From contig DATAXV010000021.1 of the NCBI GenBank assembly GCA_036272915.1, positions 1-47,179 on the forward strand: DNA of 47,179 nt, read 5' to 3'. The translations under genes were made by a program, and so were the position numbers. Position 1 is the first letter of the stretch; the number at the start of each line of letters is the position of its first letter. The DNA comes from DATAXV01 sp036272915 (lineage in GTDB: Bacteria > Chloroflexota > Dormibacteria > Dormibacterales > Dormibacteraceae). The notes beneath the pieces were generated by a model that saw only the letters and a program-made list of their open reading frames with translations, had not been told where the DNA came from and made no database searches. This document shows, piece by piece, positions 25,780-34,333 of this stretch.

Positions 25780-26868
25780 CTACCTCGCCGCGGCGCGAGC
25801 GTTCCGGGCCTCGGTGCGCCGCCGGATGATCTGCGCCTCGTAGGCGTCGTCGAGCCCGAGCACCCGGTACACCTCTCGCTGACCGGCCAGCGCGTCAGCC
25901 TTCGCACGCGCATCCTGGAGCCGGCCCCGATCGATCCGCTCGGCCAGATCCCAGATGAACTCCCAGTGCAGGATCGCCCGCCGGACGGCGCCGATCTGAT
26001 CCTCGGTATAGGGGTAGAGATCGAAACCGACGATCTCGCCGTTGCTGCCGTAGCCGACGTCCTGCAGCACTGCGGCGAGCTCGAGCGTCTGCATGAAGAA
26101 GTTCGTGCCCACCACGTTGTCGTCGTCGAAGGACCCCCAGCCGTCGTTGCCATGCTGGTGGCCGAGCTTGCCCTCGGCGGCGAGCAGCCCGGCGTACTCG
26201 CCCAGGTTCTCGCCGTTCATGATCAGGTGCTGCCAGTCCATGTTGACCAGCAGGTTGGAGGTGTCGACGCCCCGCTGCCGGACCTTCTCGATGGTGAAGA
26301 GGGTCATACCCAAGTTCCGCATCAGGATCTTCATCGCCGGCTCGGAGTTCTTGTGCTCGAGGAAGACCTTGACCCCGCGCTCGCCGGCCAGGGCGACGAC
26401 CTCGGCGATGCCGTCGATGAATGCGCCCCAGGTCGAGGCGTAGTCGCGCTGGAAGAGGTAGTTGTAGCCCTCCGAACCCGGCCAGATGATGAAGTGGGCG
26501 CCGATTGAAGCGGCCAGCTCCACGCCGCGCTTCATCGCGTCCAGCGCCTGCCGACGCAGTCGCTGGTCGGGGTTGACGATGGAGCCGAGGGCGTACTGCG
26601 GATCGACGTGCAGCCCGGAGGCGATGACGGGGAGCTCCATGTCGTGCTCGCGGAGGATGGTCAGAATTTCGTCCCGATTCTCCTCGTTGATCTCGCCCGG
26701 GTAGTGGTACTCGAGACCCTCGAGGACGTCGTGGAGGCCGTCGGCGACACGCCGGGTCTTGTCGACCATGCTCTCGCCGGTCGTCTCGGCGTGATAGCCG
26801 GGCGGCACGAATCGGGTGACGCTGGGGCCGAAGGCCCAGATGCCGACCGAGTTCCTGAAGCGTTCCAT
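25780..26868 (-). CDS. Xylose isomerase-like TIM-barrel sugar isomerase
   Basis: The 362-residue protein belongs to the xylose isomerase-like TIM barrels. Key lines are IIWPGSEGYNYLFQRDY, FLEHKNSEP with the metal-type Glu and Lys, VNMDWQHLIMNGEN and LGHQHGNDGWGSFDDDN, followed by GFDLYPYTED. Classical XylA has WGGREGYE, KPKEP and HA-type lines, so this is a divergent relative, possibly a xylose, lyxose or other aldose isomerase. Context beside a LacI regulator and xylB supports conversion of an aldopentose to xylulose. GTG or other earlier starts are not needed; ATG 26868 lies 19 bp after the regulator. Confidence 0.85.
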   Translation of the reverse strand: MERFRNSVGIWAFGPSVTRFVPPGYHAETTGESMVDKTRRVADGLHDVLEGLEYHYPGEINEENRDEILTILREHDMELPVIASGLHVDPQYALGSIVNPDQRLRRQALDAMKRGVELAASIGAHFIIWPGSEGYNYLFQRDYASTWGAFIDGIAEVVALAGERGVKVFLEHKNSEPAMKILMRNLGMTLFTIEKVRQRGVDTSNLLVNMDWQHLIMNGENLGEYAGLLAAEGKLGHQHGNDGWGSFDDDNVVGTNFFMQTLELAAVLQDVGYGSNGEIVGFDLYPYTEDQIGAVRRAILHWEFIWDLAERIDRGRLQDARAKADALAGQREVYRVLGLDDAYEAQIIRRRTEARNARAAAR

Positions 26869-26887
26869 GTCGAGCTGACCTCCGATT

Positions 26888-27964
26888 TCAGCCGGCGACA
26901 GTCGCCGGGGTGGGTCCGGTCGAGGCGCGCACCACGAGCTCCGGATCGATCAGCCGGACGCCGGGCGCGGTACCGCCATCGGCGACGAGCTCCAGGAGCA
27001 GGCGCAGGGCGACGCCCATGATCTCGTGGACAGGCTGGCGCACCGTGGTCAAGGCCGGTATCGCGTACCGGGCGATGGGTATGTCGTCGAAGCCGGCAAC
27101 GGACAGATCCCGCGGGACCGAGAGCCCTCGTGCCGCGGCCGCGGCCAGCGCTCCCATCGCCACCTGGTCGGTGGCGCAGAGGATCGCGGTCGGCGGGCGG
27201 GCGAGGCCGAGGAGCGCGTGAACGGAGGTCTCCCCCGCGGCGGGCGCGTTGGTGCCCGCCTGCAGGTAAGCCGGATCCGCCTCCAGGCCCCGCGCCGCGA
27301 CCAGGTCCAGGTACGCTTGCCGGCGCTCGGCCACGTCCCCTCCCCAACCGGCGTCGACGAAGGCGATTCGCCGGTGGCCGAGCTCGTGAAGGTGACCCAT
27401 GACCAGCTCCACGCCGCGCCTGTTGTCGACGTTGACGGTGGGGACGCCGGGGGAGCGCCCGCCCTGGCAGACGCCGACGACGCTACGGGAGTCACGGCGA
27501 AGCTCCTCCCAGAGCCGCGGCCCCTCGGCCACGTCACCGAGCACGAGCAGGCCGTCGCAGTGCCGCATCTCCAGGATCTCGCTGAGGGCGAGGACGGCGC
27601 CCGCCTGGCTCTCGGCGTGGCCCAGCACCAGCTGGTAGCCATGGCGGCGGGCCTCGCCGGTCACCGCCTCGATCGCGGCCGCGAAGAAGGGGTCGGCGAT
27701 CTCCCGGACGATGAGGCCGACCAGGCTGGTGCCGGCGCCGCGAAGCCCTCGCGCCAGCGGGTGGGGCCGGTAGCCGAGCTCCCGCACCGCCTCCCTGACC
27801 CGCTCCCGGGTGGCGGCCGTCACCGGAACCCGTCCCTCGACTCCGTTGAGGATCCGGGAGACGGTGCTCTGAGCCACGCCGACCCGGATCGCGACCTGCT
27901 TCATGGTGACCGCGCTCCGCCCTCTGCGCGATTGCGCTCCTCCCATGCCCACCTCATGCTGCAT
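26888..27964 (-). CDS. LacI-family regulator of the xylose-type operon
   Basis: The frame gives 358 residues. The helix-turn-helix MKQVAIRVGVAQSTVSRILNG begins at residue 21, with the hinge GYRPHPLARGLRG after it. The effector domain has VGLIVREIADPFFAAAIEAV, GHRRIAFVDAGWGGD and SVAGFDDIPIARYAIPALTTVRQP. The start is uncertain: ATG codons at 27946 (behind GAGGTG) and 27904 would remove the untypical N-terminus. TTGACA at 27984-27979 may be the -35 box, but no good -10 follows. As first gene of the operon, it probably controls the isomerase and kinase genes and itself. Confidence 0.9.
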   Translation of the reverse strand: MQHEVGMGGAQSRRGRSAVTMKQVAIRVGVAQSTVSRILNGVEGRVPVTAATRERVREAVRELGYRPHPLARGLRGAGTSLVGLIVREIADPFFAAAIEAVTGEARRHGYQLVLGHAESQAGAVLALSEILEMRHCDGLLVLGDVAEGPRLWEELRRDSRSVVGVCQGGRSPGVPTVNVDNRRGVELVMGHLHELGHRRIAFVDAGWGGDVAERRQAYLDLVAARGLEADPAYLQAGTNAPAAGETSVHALLGLARPPTAILCATDQVAMGALAAAAARGLSVPRDLSVAGFDDIPIARYAIPALTTVRQPVHEIMGVALRLLLELVADGGTAPGVRLIDPELVVRASTGPTPATVAG

Positions 27965-28008
27965 ACGATTGCTCTAGGTGTCAAGGCGGTCACGAACGCC
28001 GCCGCCGC

Positions 28009-28014
28009 TATGAT
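28009..28014 (+). promoter_or_regulatory. -10 box suggesting a leaderless kinase mRNA
   Basis: TATGAT lies 8 bases before the ATG of the kinase gene, and no ribosome site is visible. No convincing -35 box is present at the right distance. This is the second apparent leaderless start in the window. Confidence 0.4.
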
Positions 28015-28022
28015 GCGGGGTC

Positions 28023-28559
28023 ATGCCCCAGCCCTCCCGCATCATCGTGCTCAACGGTCCCACGGGCGTCGGCAAGACCACGACCGGCCGGCTTCTCGCC
28101 CGTCGCGGACGCAACGGAGCCTGCGTCCACGGCGACGAGCTGGCCGCCTTCATCGTCCGCCGCGTCGAGGATGAGGTCGGGCTGGGGCTCGGCTATGTGA
28201 ACGGGGCGACCGTGGCCTCCAACTTCGTCGAGGCCGGCTACGACCTGGTCGTCTACGACTACTGCTTCGAGCGCGAGGCGAACGTCGCCCGCTTCCTCGG
28301 CGCCTGCACTCGGACTGCCGACGTCTTCCTGTTCACCCTCTGGGCTCCCCTGGAGATCGTCCGGCAGCGGGAGGCCAGCCGTCCCGGCCGGACACGGTTG
28401 GGCGCGCGCGTGCTCGATTCCTACGAGACCATGGGCAATAGCCTCGACCGGCTCGGCCAGGTCGTCGACTGCCGCGACGCCCCCGAATCGGTGGCGGCCA
28501 GGATCGACCGGCTAACGATGGATTCCTGCGGTCTCCTGCGAGCCGCGGAGGCCGCCTGA
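28023..28559 (+). CDS. P-loop small-molecule kinase/phosphotransferase-like protein
   Basis: The 178-residue product has a P-loop GPTGVGKTT at residues 12-20, then CVHGDELAAF in the acceptor-binding position, YDLVVYDYCFE in the Walker B position and an arginine-rich lid (RQREASRPGRTRLGARV). This is the plan of shikimate, gluconate and chloramphenicol phosphotransferase-type kinases. The acceptor is not identifiable. The stop and the GTG start of the next gene are separated by one base, so the pair is probably co-translated. Confidence 0.75.
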   Translation: MPQPSRIIVLNGPTGVGKTTTGRLLARRGRNGACVHGDELAAFIVRRVEDEVGLGLGYVNGATVASNFVEAGYDLVVYDYCFEREANVARFLGACTRTADVFLFTLWAPLEIVRQREASRPGRTRLGARVLDSYETMGNSLDRLGQVVDCRDAPESVAARIDRLTMDSCGLLRAAEAA

Positions 28560-28560
28560 G

Positions 28561-29085
28561 GTGGCGAGCACCGAGCTTCGACGGTACGACCCCAGGTGGC
28601 CGCTGCTCTTCGCCCGGGAGCGAGACCGCGTCGTCGCGTCTCTCCCCGTGGTCGTCGTCGTCGAGCACTTCGGCAGCACCGCCGTGCCCGGCCTCGAGGC
28701 CAAGCCGGTGGTCGACATGATGGCCAGCGTCCCCGACGTCGAGGGGATCGACGAGGCGGCGGTCCGAGACCTGGGCTATCGGGAGAACATCGAGCACGGG
28801 ATGCGCGGTCGCCGGCTCTTCCAGCGGGATCAGCCCAGGGCCGAGTCCTACCACCTGCATGTCGTCCCCGTCGAGGGCCTCCGAGACCGCATCGAGATCC
28901 TGTTCCGCGACTACCTCCGACTCCATCCGGCGGCCGTGGCCGACTACACCGCGGCCAAGCGGCAGGCGGCGCGAGACCTCACCGGCGTCGAGTACACGAG
29001 GGCCAAGACCGCGTCTGTGCAGCGGATCGTCGATCTCGCCCGGGCCGAGCTCGGCCTCCCCTCCGTGTGCGTCTGGGAGGAGTGA
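28561..29085 (+). CDS. GrpB-family (UPF0157) nucleotidyltransferase-like protein
   Basis: The 174-residue protein starts at GTG 28561. LRRYDPRWPLLFARERDRV and VEHFGSTAVPGLEAKPVVDMMASV are the GrpB signature: the GSTAVPGLxxKPxxD line corresponds to the nucleotidyltransferase GS...DxD site. YHLHVVP and FRDYLRLHP, AAVADYTAAK also match. Members have diverse or unknown roles, some as dephospho-CoA kinase-associated domains, others in stress responses. It is converging on the amidase gene, 9 bp away. Confidence 0.88.
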   Translation: MASTELRRYDPRWPLLFARERDRVVASLPVVVVVEHFGSTAVPGLEAKPVVDMMASVPDVEGIDEAAVRDLGYRENIEHGMRGRRLFQRDQPRAESYHLHVVPVEGLRDRIEILFRDYLRLHPAAVADYTAAKRQAARDLTGVEYTRAKTASVQRIVDLARAELGLPSVCVWEE

Positions 29086-29094
29086 CCGCCCCTC

Positions 29095-30030
29095 TCAGCT
29101 GATCGCGTCGGGAGCGAGGAGCGCGTGGGCCCCTCTGACCTCGTTGACGATCTGCGACACGCGAAGATCGACGGCGACGCTGGCCAGAGCCAGTGCCTCC
29201 TTCCGCCCCACATCGAAGCGCTCACCGAGGAGGTCGAGCATCCCCGCCAGGGCGATGTGGGTGGCTTCGTCGAGATCGTGATGGAAGCCGAGCGTGAGCC
29301 AGCCCGCAGGCGTCTCCGCGCGCGGCATCCGGATCGGCATGTCGCCGTGCACCCGGAGCACGAGCTCGACCCTCTCCATGGGCGTCTCGATGGCGATGGT
29401 CGACGCCTCGCCGTCACCCTGGGCGGCGTGGCCGTCACCGAGGGAGAAGAGCGCGTCGGGAACCTCGATCGGCAGGAACAGGCGGCTGCCGGCGACCAGC
29501 TCCTTGCAGTCCATGTTGCCGCCGGTCCGGCGCGGTGGCGTGGTCGAGTGGACTCCGTGCTCGCGCGGCGGCATGCCCATCACGCCAAGGAACGGGCGGA
29601 GGCGAACCGTGTGGCCGTACTGGTTGGTCGCCGTCTTCCGATCGCCGGCGATCGACCAGAGCATGTGGATCCGCGGCTCCCCATCGACGCCGAGCCTGAC
29701 GTTCAGCTCGCTGCGGACGCCACCGGCGGCGTTCCAGCCCCAATCGGTCGGCCGCACCTCCCGAATCTCGACCTCGAGCGTGTCACCAGGCCGGGCGCCA
29801 CGCACCGCGATGGGACCGCACAGCGCGTGGCCATCGTCCAGGCGGGGGTCCCTGGGCTCGAACTGCCGCGCCCTCACGCCGGGCGCGGAATGGCGTTCGA
29901 GATTCCAGCCGGCATCGAGCGTCCGGACGACCACGGTGTCCCCCGAATCCACGGTCAGCGCCGGCGGCAGATCCCGCGAGAAGTGCCCGTGCAGAGTCGC
30001 GCGGCTTGGTTCGAGTTGGTGCTGGGCCAC
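29095..30030 (-). CDS. Acetamidase/formamidase-family hydrolase
   Basis: I chose GTG 30030 (311 residues) because the family N-terminus begins with the HG...LPPALTVDSGDTVVV line. A TTG at 30069 would add 13 non-conserved residues. Diagnostic lines are GHALCGPIAVRGARPGDTLEVEI, GVMGMPPREHGVHSTTPPRRTGGNMDCKELVAG (shown in part as GGNMDCKELVAG) and LFSLGDGHAAQGDGE. The last contains the GDxHAxQGDGE motif of formamidases. These enzymes release ammonia from short amides in the cytoplasm. No transporter or regulator for amides is adjacent. Confidence 0.9.
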   Translation of the reverse strand: MAQHQLEPSRATLHGHFSRDLPPALTVDSGDTVVVRTLDAGWNLERHSAPGVRARQFEPRDPRLDDGHALCGPIAVRGARPGDTLEVEIREVRPTDWGWNAAGGVRSELNVRLGVDGEPRIHMLWSIAGDRKTATNQYGHTVRLRPFLGVMGMPPREHGVHSTTPPRRTGGNMDCKELVAGSRLFLPIEVPDALFSLGDGHAAQGDGEASTIAIETPMERVELVLRVHGDMPIRMPRAETPAGWLTLGFHHDLDEATHIALAGMLDLLGERFDVGRKEALALASVAVDLRVSQIVNEVRGAHALLAPDAIS

Positions 30031-30328
30031 GCCCTTATTCTGTGCGACCGGTCCTCCGCGGCGTCCCAACGGGCAGGCGCATTCCCCCGCCCTCCGGTGG
30101 CGAATGAGGGTAGGATGCAGGGCTTGCCGCGAGGCGAGCTGCGGTGCGGCGGTCTCAGCACGCCGGTTCGGATACCGCCATGATCACGTCTGATGATTGC
30201 GATTCAGCCCCAAATCCATCGACGACGATGGTAGGGTGGGGCACTGACTTCGTTCGGTGCTTCGCCGGGTCCGATTCCCGGGGCAGCGTCGGCATGGACC
30301 CTGCCCGAATCACGACAGGAGGAGCCAC

Positions 30329-30601
30329 ATGCTCACAGTCACACCGCCAGCGAAGGAGCTTCTGCGCACCATCGAGTTCCAGGAGGATGGTGTTCTGCGC
30401 CTCGACCCCATGGAGGGCGGTCAGCTCGGCTTCGTCGCCGGGCCGCCGAAGCCCGACGACCAGGTGGTCGAGGAGGCTGGGAACGGGCTGCTGCACATCG
30501 CGGCGCCGGTCGCCCAGTACTACGACGGCCAGAGCCTCGACCGGGTGGACACGCCCGAGGGGCCGCGGCTGACCATCAGCGGGCCCGAGCAGCCGAGCTG
30601 A
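30329..30601 (+). CDS. Cysteine-free HesB-like small protein
   Basis: The 90-residue product starts at ATG 30329 behind AGGAGGA. LTVTPPAKELLRTI is the usual first helix of HesB/IscA (A-type Fe-S carrier) proteins, followed by LRLDPMEGGQLGFVAG, DDQVVEEAGNGLLHIAAPVAQYYDG and PRLTISGP. There is no cysteine at all, so it cannot carry a cluster in the manner of IscA. Such HesB-like proteins are of unknown function. A candidate terminator follows. Confidence 0.7.
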   Translation: MLTVTPPAKELLRTIEFQEDGVLRLDPMEGGQLGFVAGPPKPDDQVVEEAGNGLLHIAAPVAQYYDGQSLDRVDTPEGPRLTISGPEQPS

Positions 30602-30618
30602 TCGGAGGGCAACGCTGA

Positions 30619-30650
30619 GGGGGCCTCCCATCCACCGACGGGAGACCCCT
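30619..30650. terminator. Hairpin between convergent genes
   Basis: GGGG and CCCC plus CTCCC and GGGAG can pair across a small internal bulge, with an 11-base loop, followed by TTCCCT. It lies 18 bases after the HesB-like gene and 28 bases before the end of the convergent MetE-like gene, so it may serve both. Confidence 0.55.
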
Positions 30651-30677
30651 TCCCTCGCCCCCACAGTCCCATCGGGT

Positions 30678-31820
30678 TCAGGAGAGCCCGAGCTTGGCGC
30701 TGGCCCGGCGAGCACCCTCAGAGAGCGAGTGAAGCTTGGCCCAGGTGATGCTGGGCGCGACCGTCGCCATCCCGGTGAAGGTGCCGAAGCCGCAGTCGGA
30801 ACCACCGACCACCCGCTCCGCCCCGACCACGTCGGCGTACCGGAGCAGCCGCTGAGCGACCACGTCCGGGTGCTCGACGTAGTTGTTGGTGGAGTCGACG
30901 ACGCCCGGGATCAGGTACTTGCCGTCGGGCAGCTTGACGTTCTCGAAGACCTGCCACTCGTGCGCGTGTCGGGGGTTGCACGCCTCGACCGAGATCCCGT
31001 TCGCTCTCGCCGTCAGGACCACGTCGATGATGTCCTTGAGCTCGACGTCGTGGGTGTGAGGACCCTCGTAGTTGCCCCAGCAGATGTGCACCCGGAGCCG
31101 CTCCGGGGCCAGGCCGTCGACGGCGTGGTTGAGAGCCTCGACGCCGAGCTCGATCTCGCGCCGGAACTCCTCCAGCGTCTTGTCGGCGAACATCGAGTGC
31201 CGGCTCATGGCCAGGTCGGGGCAGTCGAGCTGCAGGGTGATGCCGGCCTCGACAATGGCGCGATACTCCTCGCGCATGGCGTCGGCGATCGCGGCCAGGA
31301 ACGCCTCCCGGTTGGGGTAGTAGTGATTGGCGAAGAAGTGGGAGACGACGCCCGGCGAGGCGGCCGACAGGAAGAGGTGACTCTCATCGACGCCGGCCTC
31401 CTTGGCCGCCGCCTTGAGATTGTCGATGTCCCGCCGGACGGCGCTCGGATCCTTGAGGCGGATCTCGCCGGTGCAGGCGGGGGCGCGCAGGCGCACGGAG
31501 CCGATCTGGGTGGCCCAACGCTGCGCGAAGTCGGGGTGCTCCTCCATCTCCGGGCGCCGGGAGGCGGGCCGCTCCGCCTCGCCGTCGAAGCCGGTGAGCC
31601 GGTCCTTGACGTAGGTGGAGTAGCCGATCTTGCTCTGCTCCCCGTCGTTGACCAGATCGACGCCCGCCTCGAGCTGCTCGGCGACGATGTCGCGCACCGC
31701 CCTCCGCACACGGTCGTCGAAGCCGTCGACCGTGCCACCGTCGTCTCGGTCGAAGATCATCTGGGCCAGATCCTCAGGACGGGGCAGACTCCCGGTGTGG
31801 GTCGTGAGTATGCGTGACAT
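30678..31820 (-). CDS. Cobalamin-independent methionine synthase-like (MetE C-terminal family) protein
   Basis: The 380-residue protein has THTGSLPRP at the N-terminus and the zinc-binding set of the MetE/epoxyalkane:CoM transferase C-terminal domain: RVHICWGNYEG with His245 and Cys247, Glu279 in EACNPR, and GSDCGFGTF with Cys343. It lacks the N-terminal half of true MetE. It probably transfers a methyl or alkyl group to a thiol. The acceptor is unknown. It is the last gene of the minus-strand series that begins with the methyltransferase at 36461. Confidence 0.85.
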   Translation of the reverse strand: MSRILTTHTGSLPRPEDLAQMIFDRDDGGTVDGFDDRVRRAVRDIVAEQLEAGVDLVNDGEQSKIGYSTYVKDRLTGFDGEAERPASRRPEMEEHPDFAQRWATQIGSVRLRAPACTGEIRLKDPSAVRRDIDNLKAAAKEAGVDESHLFLSAASPGVVSHFFANHYYPNREAFLAAIADAMREEYRAIVEAGITLQLDCPDLAMSRHSMFADKTLEEFRREIELGVEALNHAVDGLAPERLRVHICWGNYEGPHTHDVELKDIIDVVLTARANGISVEACNPRHAHEWQVFENVKLPDGKYLIPGVVDSTNNYVEHPDVVAQRLLRYADVVGAERVVGGSDCGFGTFTGMATVAPSITWAKLHSLSEGARRASAKLGLS

Positions 31821-31864
31821 TCCGCTCCATCGTCCTCCTCAGCTGGCGGTTACCGCCACCACTC

Positions 31865-31888
31865 CGCCCACCGGGCGACCGGTGGGCG
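31865..31888. repeat. Perfect 10-bp inverted repeat before the MetE-like gene
   Basis: CGCCCACCGG and CCGGTGGGCG pair perfectly around a GCGA loop in the 86-base gap between the HIT gene and the MetE-like gene. It has no U-tract. It could slow transcription or stabilise a processed end of the mRNA. Confidence 0.5.
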
Positions 31889-31906
31889 ATCCCCGCCGAC
31901 CGGTGG

Positions 31907-32413
31907 CTACGCTTCCGGGATCGCCGCCGCGATGCGAGCGGCGAGGTCGGCCTGCTCCGCGTCCGGGATCGACAGGTAGCCCTTCTCGTCGGCGCGCAGC
32001 GCGTTGAACTGCTGGTCCGAATAGGGAACGCCGGGGGGCAGCGGCGCCATGTGCCAGTGCACATGTGCGTTCCCCTGGTTGCTGCCCAGACTCATGACGT
32101 AGAGGCGCTCGGTCGGCAGGGCGGCGGAGATGGCGCGACCGACGCGGTGGACCAGCCGCTGCAGGCGAACGTACTCCTCCTCGGTGAAGTCCGACACCAG
32201 CGCCTCCCTGTGCTCCAGGGGCGCGACCAGCACGTACCCGGCCAGTGTCGGGTAGCGGCTCATGAAGACGATGAACTCACCGTCCTGGTACACGACGTGG
32301 TGGGGATGATCGTGCGTGCCGGCCACGATCCTGCAGATGAAGCAGGGACTCGACGTGACCGCGGCCTCGTAGCTGGGCACGTCGAAGTGGGCCCTCTGGT
32401 ACTCCTTTCCCAT
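31907..32413 (-). CDS. HIT-family hydrolase
   Basis: The 168-residue protein has a Cys24-x-x-Cys27 pair (SPCFICRIV), then HVVYQDGEFIVFMSRYPT, and the histidine triad NAHVHWHMAP with His117, His119 and His121. HIT enzymes hydrolyse dinucleoside polyphosphates or nucleoside phosphoramidates. ATG 32413 was chosen because GTG or ATG codons further up (32431) lack a ribosome site. It is 38 bp after dapD and may be in the same transcript. Confidence 0.88.
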   Translation of the reverse strand: MGKEYQRAHFDVPSYEAAVTSSPCFICRIVAGTHDHPHHVVYQDGEFIVFMSRYPTLAGYVLVAPLEHREALVSDFTEEEYVRLQRLVHRVGRAISAALPTERLYVMSLGSNQGNAHVHWHMAPLPPGVPYSDQQFNALRADEKGYLSIPDAEQADLAARIAAAIPEA

Positions 32414-32451
32414 AGGCCGCCATGATCCCATCCGCGGGAGCGGCCCGTCCG

Positions 32452-33264
32452 TCAGGAGCCGATGCCGTGGTCGCGGAGCGCCTGGTTGAGGCTCACCTTG
32501 AGGTCGGTCTTCTCGCTCCGCCAGCCGACGATGAGCCCGGTCGCGACCTGGTACTCGCCCGCGGGGAAGCGCCGCGTACGGCTGCCCGGGATCACGATCG
32601 CGCCGGCCGGCACCCGCCCCCGGTACTCCCTTGGCTCCTCCCCGGTCACGTCGATCAGCGGTGTCGAGCCGGTCAGGTGGACGTTGGTCCCGAGCACCGC
32701 CCTGGTCTCGACGACCACGCCCTCGGTGACGATGCAGCGGGAGCCGATGAAGGCGTGGTCCTCGACGATGACCGGCCTCGCCTGCAGGGGTTCGAGAACG
32801 CCGCCGATGCCGACCCCGCCGGCGAGGTGGACGCCCTCGCCGATCTGAGCACACGAGCCGACCGTCGCCCAGGTGTCGACCATGGTCCCGGAGCCGACCC
32901 AGGCACCGATATTGACGTAGCTCGGCATCATCACCACGCCCGGCGCCAGGTAGGAACCGTAGCGGGCGACAGCCGGGGGCACCACGCGCACGCCGGCCCT
33001 CTCGTGCCCTGCCTTGAGGGGGATCTTGTCGCGGTACTCGAAAGGGGGCGCCTCGATCGTCTCCATCTTCCGGAGGCGGAAGTAGAGTAGGATCGCCTGC
33101 TTCACCCACTCGTTGACGACCCAGCCCTCGGGTCCCGGCTCGGCGCTCCGCACCCGGCCCACGTCGAGCAGGCGGATGGTCTCCTCGACGGCCTCCTCGT
33201 CCATCCCGCCGCCCTCGTAGGCGGCCTCGATCCGCGAGCGAAGCTGATCGACCTCAACAGCCAA
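32452..33264 (-). CDS. dapD: 2,3,4,5-tetrahydropyridine-2,6-dicarboxylate N-succinyltransferase
   Basis: The 270-residue protein has GWVVNEWVKQAILLYFRL and FRLRKMETIEAPPFEYRDKIPLK (parts of the DapD N-terminal domain), then a left-handed beta-helix of hexapeptide repeats: GVVMMPSYVNIGAWVGSGTMVD, VGSCAQIG and GVGIGGVLEP, each only partly quoted. ENDs with YQVATGLIVGWRSEKTDLKVSLN. The start is a TTG at 33264 behind AGGAGGAG. It makes N-succinyl-2-amino-6-ketopimelate in lysine and peptidoglycan synthesis. It lies just after dapE, its later pathway partner. Confidence 0.93.
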   Translation of the reverse strand: MAVEVDQLRSRIEAAYEGGGMDEEAVEETIRLLDVGRVRSAEPGPEGWVVNEWVKQAILLYFRLRKMETIEAPPFEYRDKIPLKAGHERAGVRVVPPAVARYGSYLAPGVVMMPSYVNIGAWVGSGTMVDTWATVGSCAQIGEGVHLAGGVGIGGVLEPLQARPVIVEDHAFIGSRCIVTEGVVVETRAVLGTNVHLTGSTPLIDVTGEEPREYRGRVPAGAIVIPGSRTRRFPAGEYQVATGLIVGWRSEKTDLKVSLNQALRDHGIGS

Positions 33265-33286
33265 CGTCCATCTCCTCCTCTGCCGG

Positions 33287-34333
33287 TCAGCCGGTCAGGA
33301 AATCACGCAGAAGGGCAAGGGTAGCCTGCATCGCGGCGACGCTGACGCGCTCGTCGCGGCGGTGGGCCAGACCCGGGTCGCCAGGCCCCAGGTTGACGGC
33401 GTCCATCCCCTGCTCGGCGAACTCGGCGATCGGGGTCCAGGCCTGCTTCGGCCGCACCTCGAGCCCGCTCCGCCGGATCAGGTCCTGGACCAGCGGGTTG
33501 TCGAGGGCGACCGGCGCGCCAGGCGCGTAGCTGCGGAGCTCGAGCTCCCCCTCCTCCCCGACCAGCTCCCGCAGACGGTCCTCCGCCTGCCGCCGGTCGC
33601 GATTGCCGGCGAAGCGAAAGTTGAGCCCGCAGACGACCCGATCGGGGATGACGTTGTTGGCCACCCCGCCCTCGATCGCGGTCACGCTCAGGACCTCCCG
33701 AAAGGTGAGCCCGGAGAGCGTGACGTCCCGCGGCCCGGCCTCGGCCACGCGCCGCAGACCGAGGACCGCCTCGTGGATGGCGTTGCGGCCGAGCCAGGGC
33801 CGCGCCGAGTGGGCGGCGACGCCCCGGTAGGTCAGGGAGGCGGACATGTTGCCGAGGCAGCCGGCCTCGATCCGGTTCTCGGTCGGCTCCATCATCAGGG
33901 CCAGCCGCGCCCGGCGGATCTGCGGGCACCGCTCGAAGAGCTGGGCGAGCACGCTCTCCGAGACCGCCACCTCCTCCCTGCCGAAGATGACGTAGAGGGG
34001 CCGGAGGCGGTCGTGGCGGCGCTCGGCGGCGAGGGCCAGCATCACCGCCAGCGAACCCTTCATGTCACTCGACCCGAGGCCGTACACCCAGCCGTCGTCG
34101 ATACGGCCGGGGATGTTGTCCTGGGCGGGCACGGTGTCGCTGTGACCGGCCAGGACGACGTCGGGCTCACCCGGCTCGCCGAAGACGATGGCGTCCTCCT
34201 GGCGGTGCTGGATCTCAAGATGCGGCGCACGCTCCTCGAGCCACCGGCCGATCCAGGCGGTGACCTCGTGCTCCTGCCGGCTGACCGAGGGGGTGTTGAC
34301 CAGCTCCAGGGCCAGCTCGGCCAGCTCGGTCAT
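33287..34333 (-). CDS. dapE: Succinyl-diaminopimelate desuccinylase-type M20 peptidase
   Basis: The 348-residue product is an M20 zinc hydrolase. AGHSDTVP gives His64 and Asp66, GLGSSDMKG gives Asp90, and FGREEVA gives Glu120-Glu121, followed by MMEPTEN. A lid domain occupies the middle and AWTPIAEFAEQGMDAVNLGPGD the C-terminus. It removes succinate to give LL-diaminopimelate. ATG 34333 overlaps the stop of hflX by 4 bp. The neighbouring dapD supports the DapE assignment over other M20 peptidases. Confidence 0.92.
   Translation of the reverse strand: MTELAELALELVNTPSVSRQEHEVTAWIGRWLEERAPHLEIQHRQEDAIVFGEPGEPDVVLAGHSDTVPAQDNIPGRIDDGWVYGLGSSDMKGSLAVMLALAAERRHDRLRPLYVIFGREEVAVSESVLAQLFERCPQIRRARLALMMEPTENRIEAGCLGNMSASLTYRGVAAHSARPWLGRNAIHEAVLGLRRVAEAGPRDVTLSGLTFREVLSVTAIEGGVANNVIPDRVVCGLNFRFAGNRDRRQAEDRLRELVGEEGELELRSYAPGAPVALDNPLVQDLIRRSGLEVRPKQAWTPIAEFAEQGMDAVNLGPGDPGLAHRRDERVSVAAMQATLALLRDFLTG

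Noticed and set aside
27956..27984. Complete sigma-70 promoter for the xylose-type lacI gene
   Set aside because: TTGACA is perfect, but no -10 box occurs at 16-18 bases.
30225..30300. tRNA-like segment with a T-arm resembling CCGGG-TCCGATT-CCCGG
   Set aside because: The T-loop lacks the invariant TTC, and no matching acceptor stem or anticodon arm could be found upstream.
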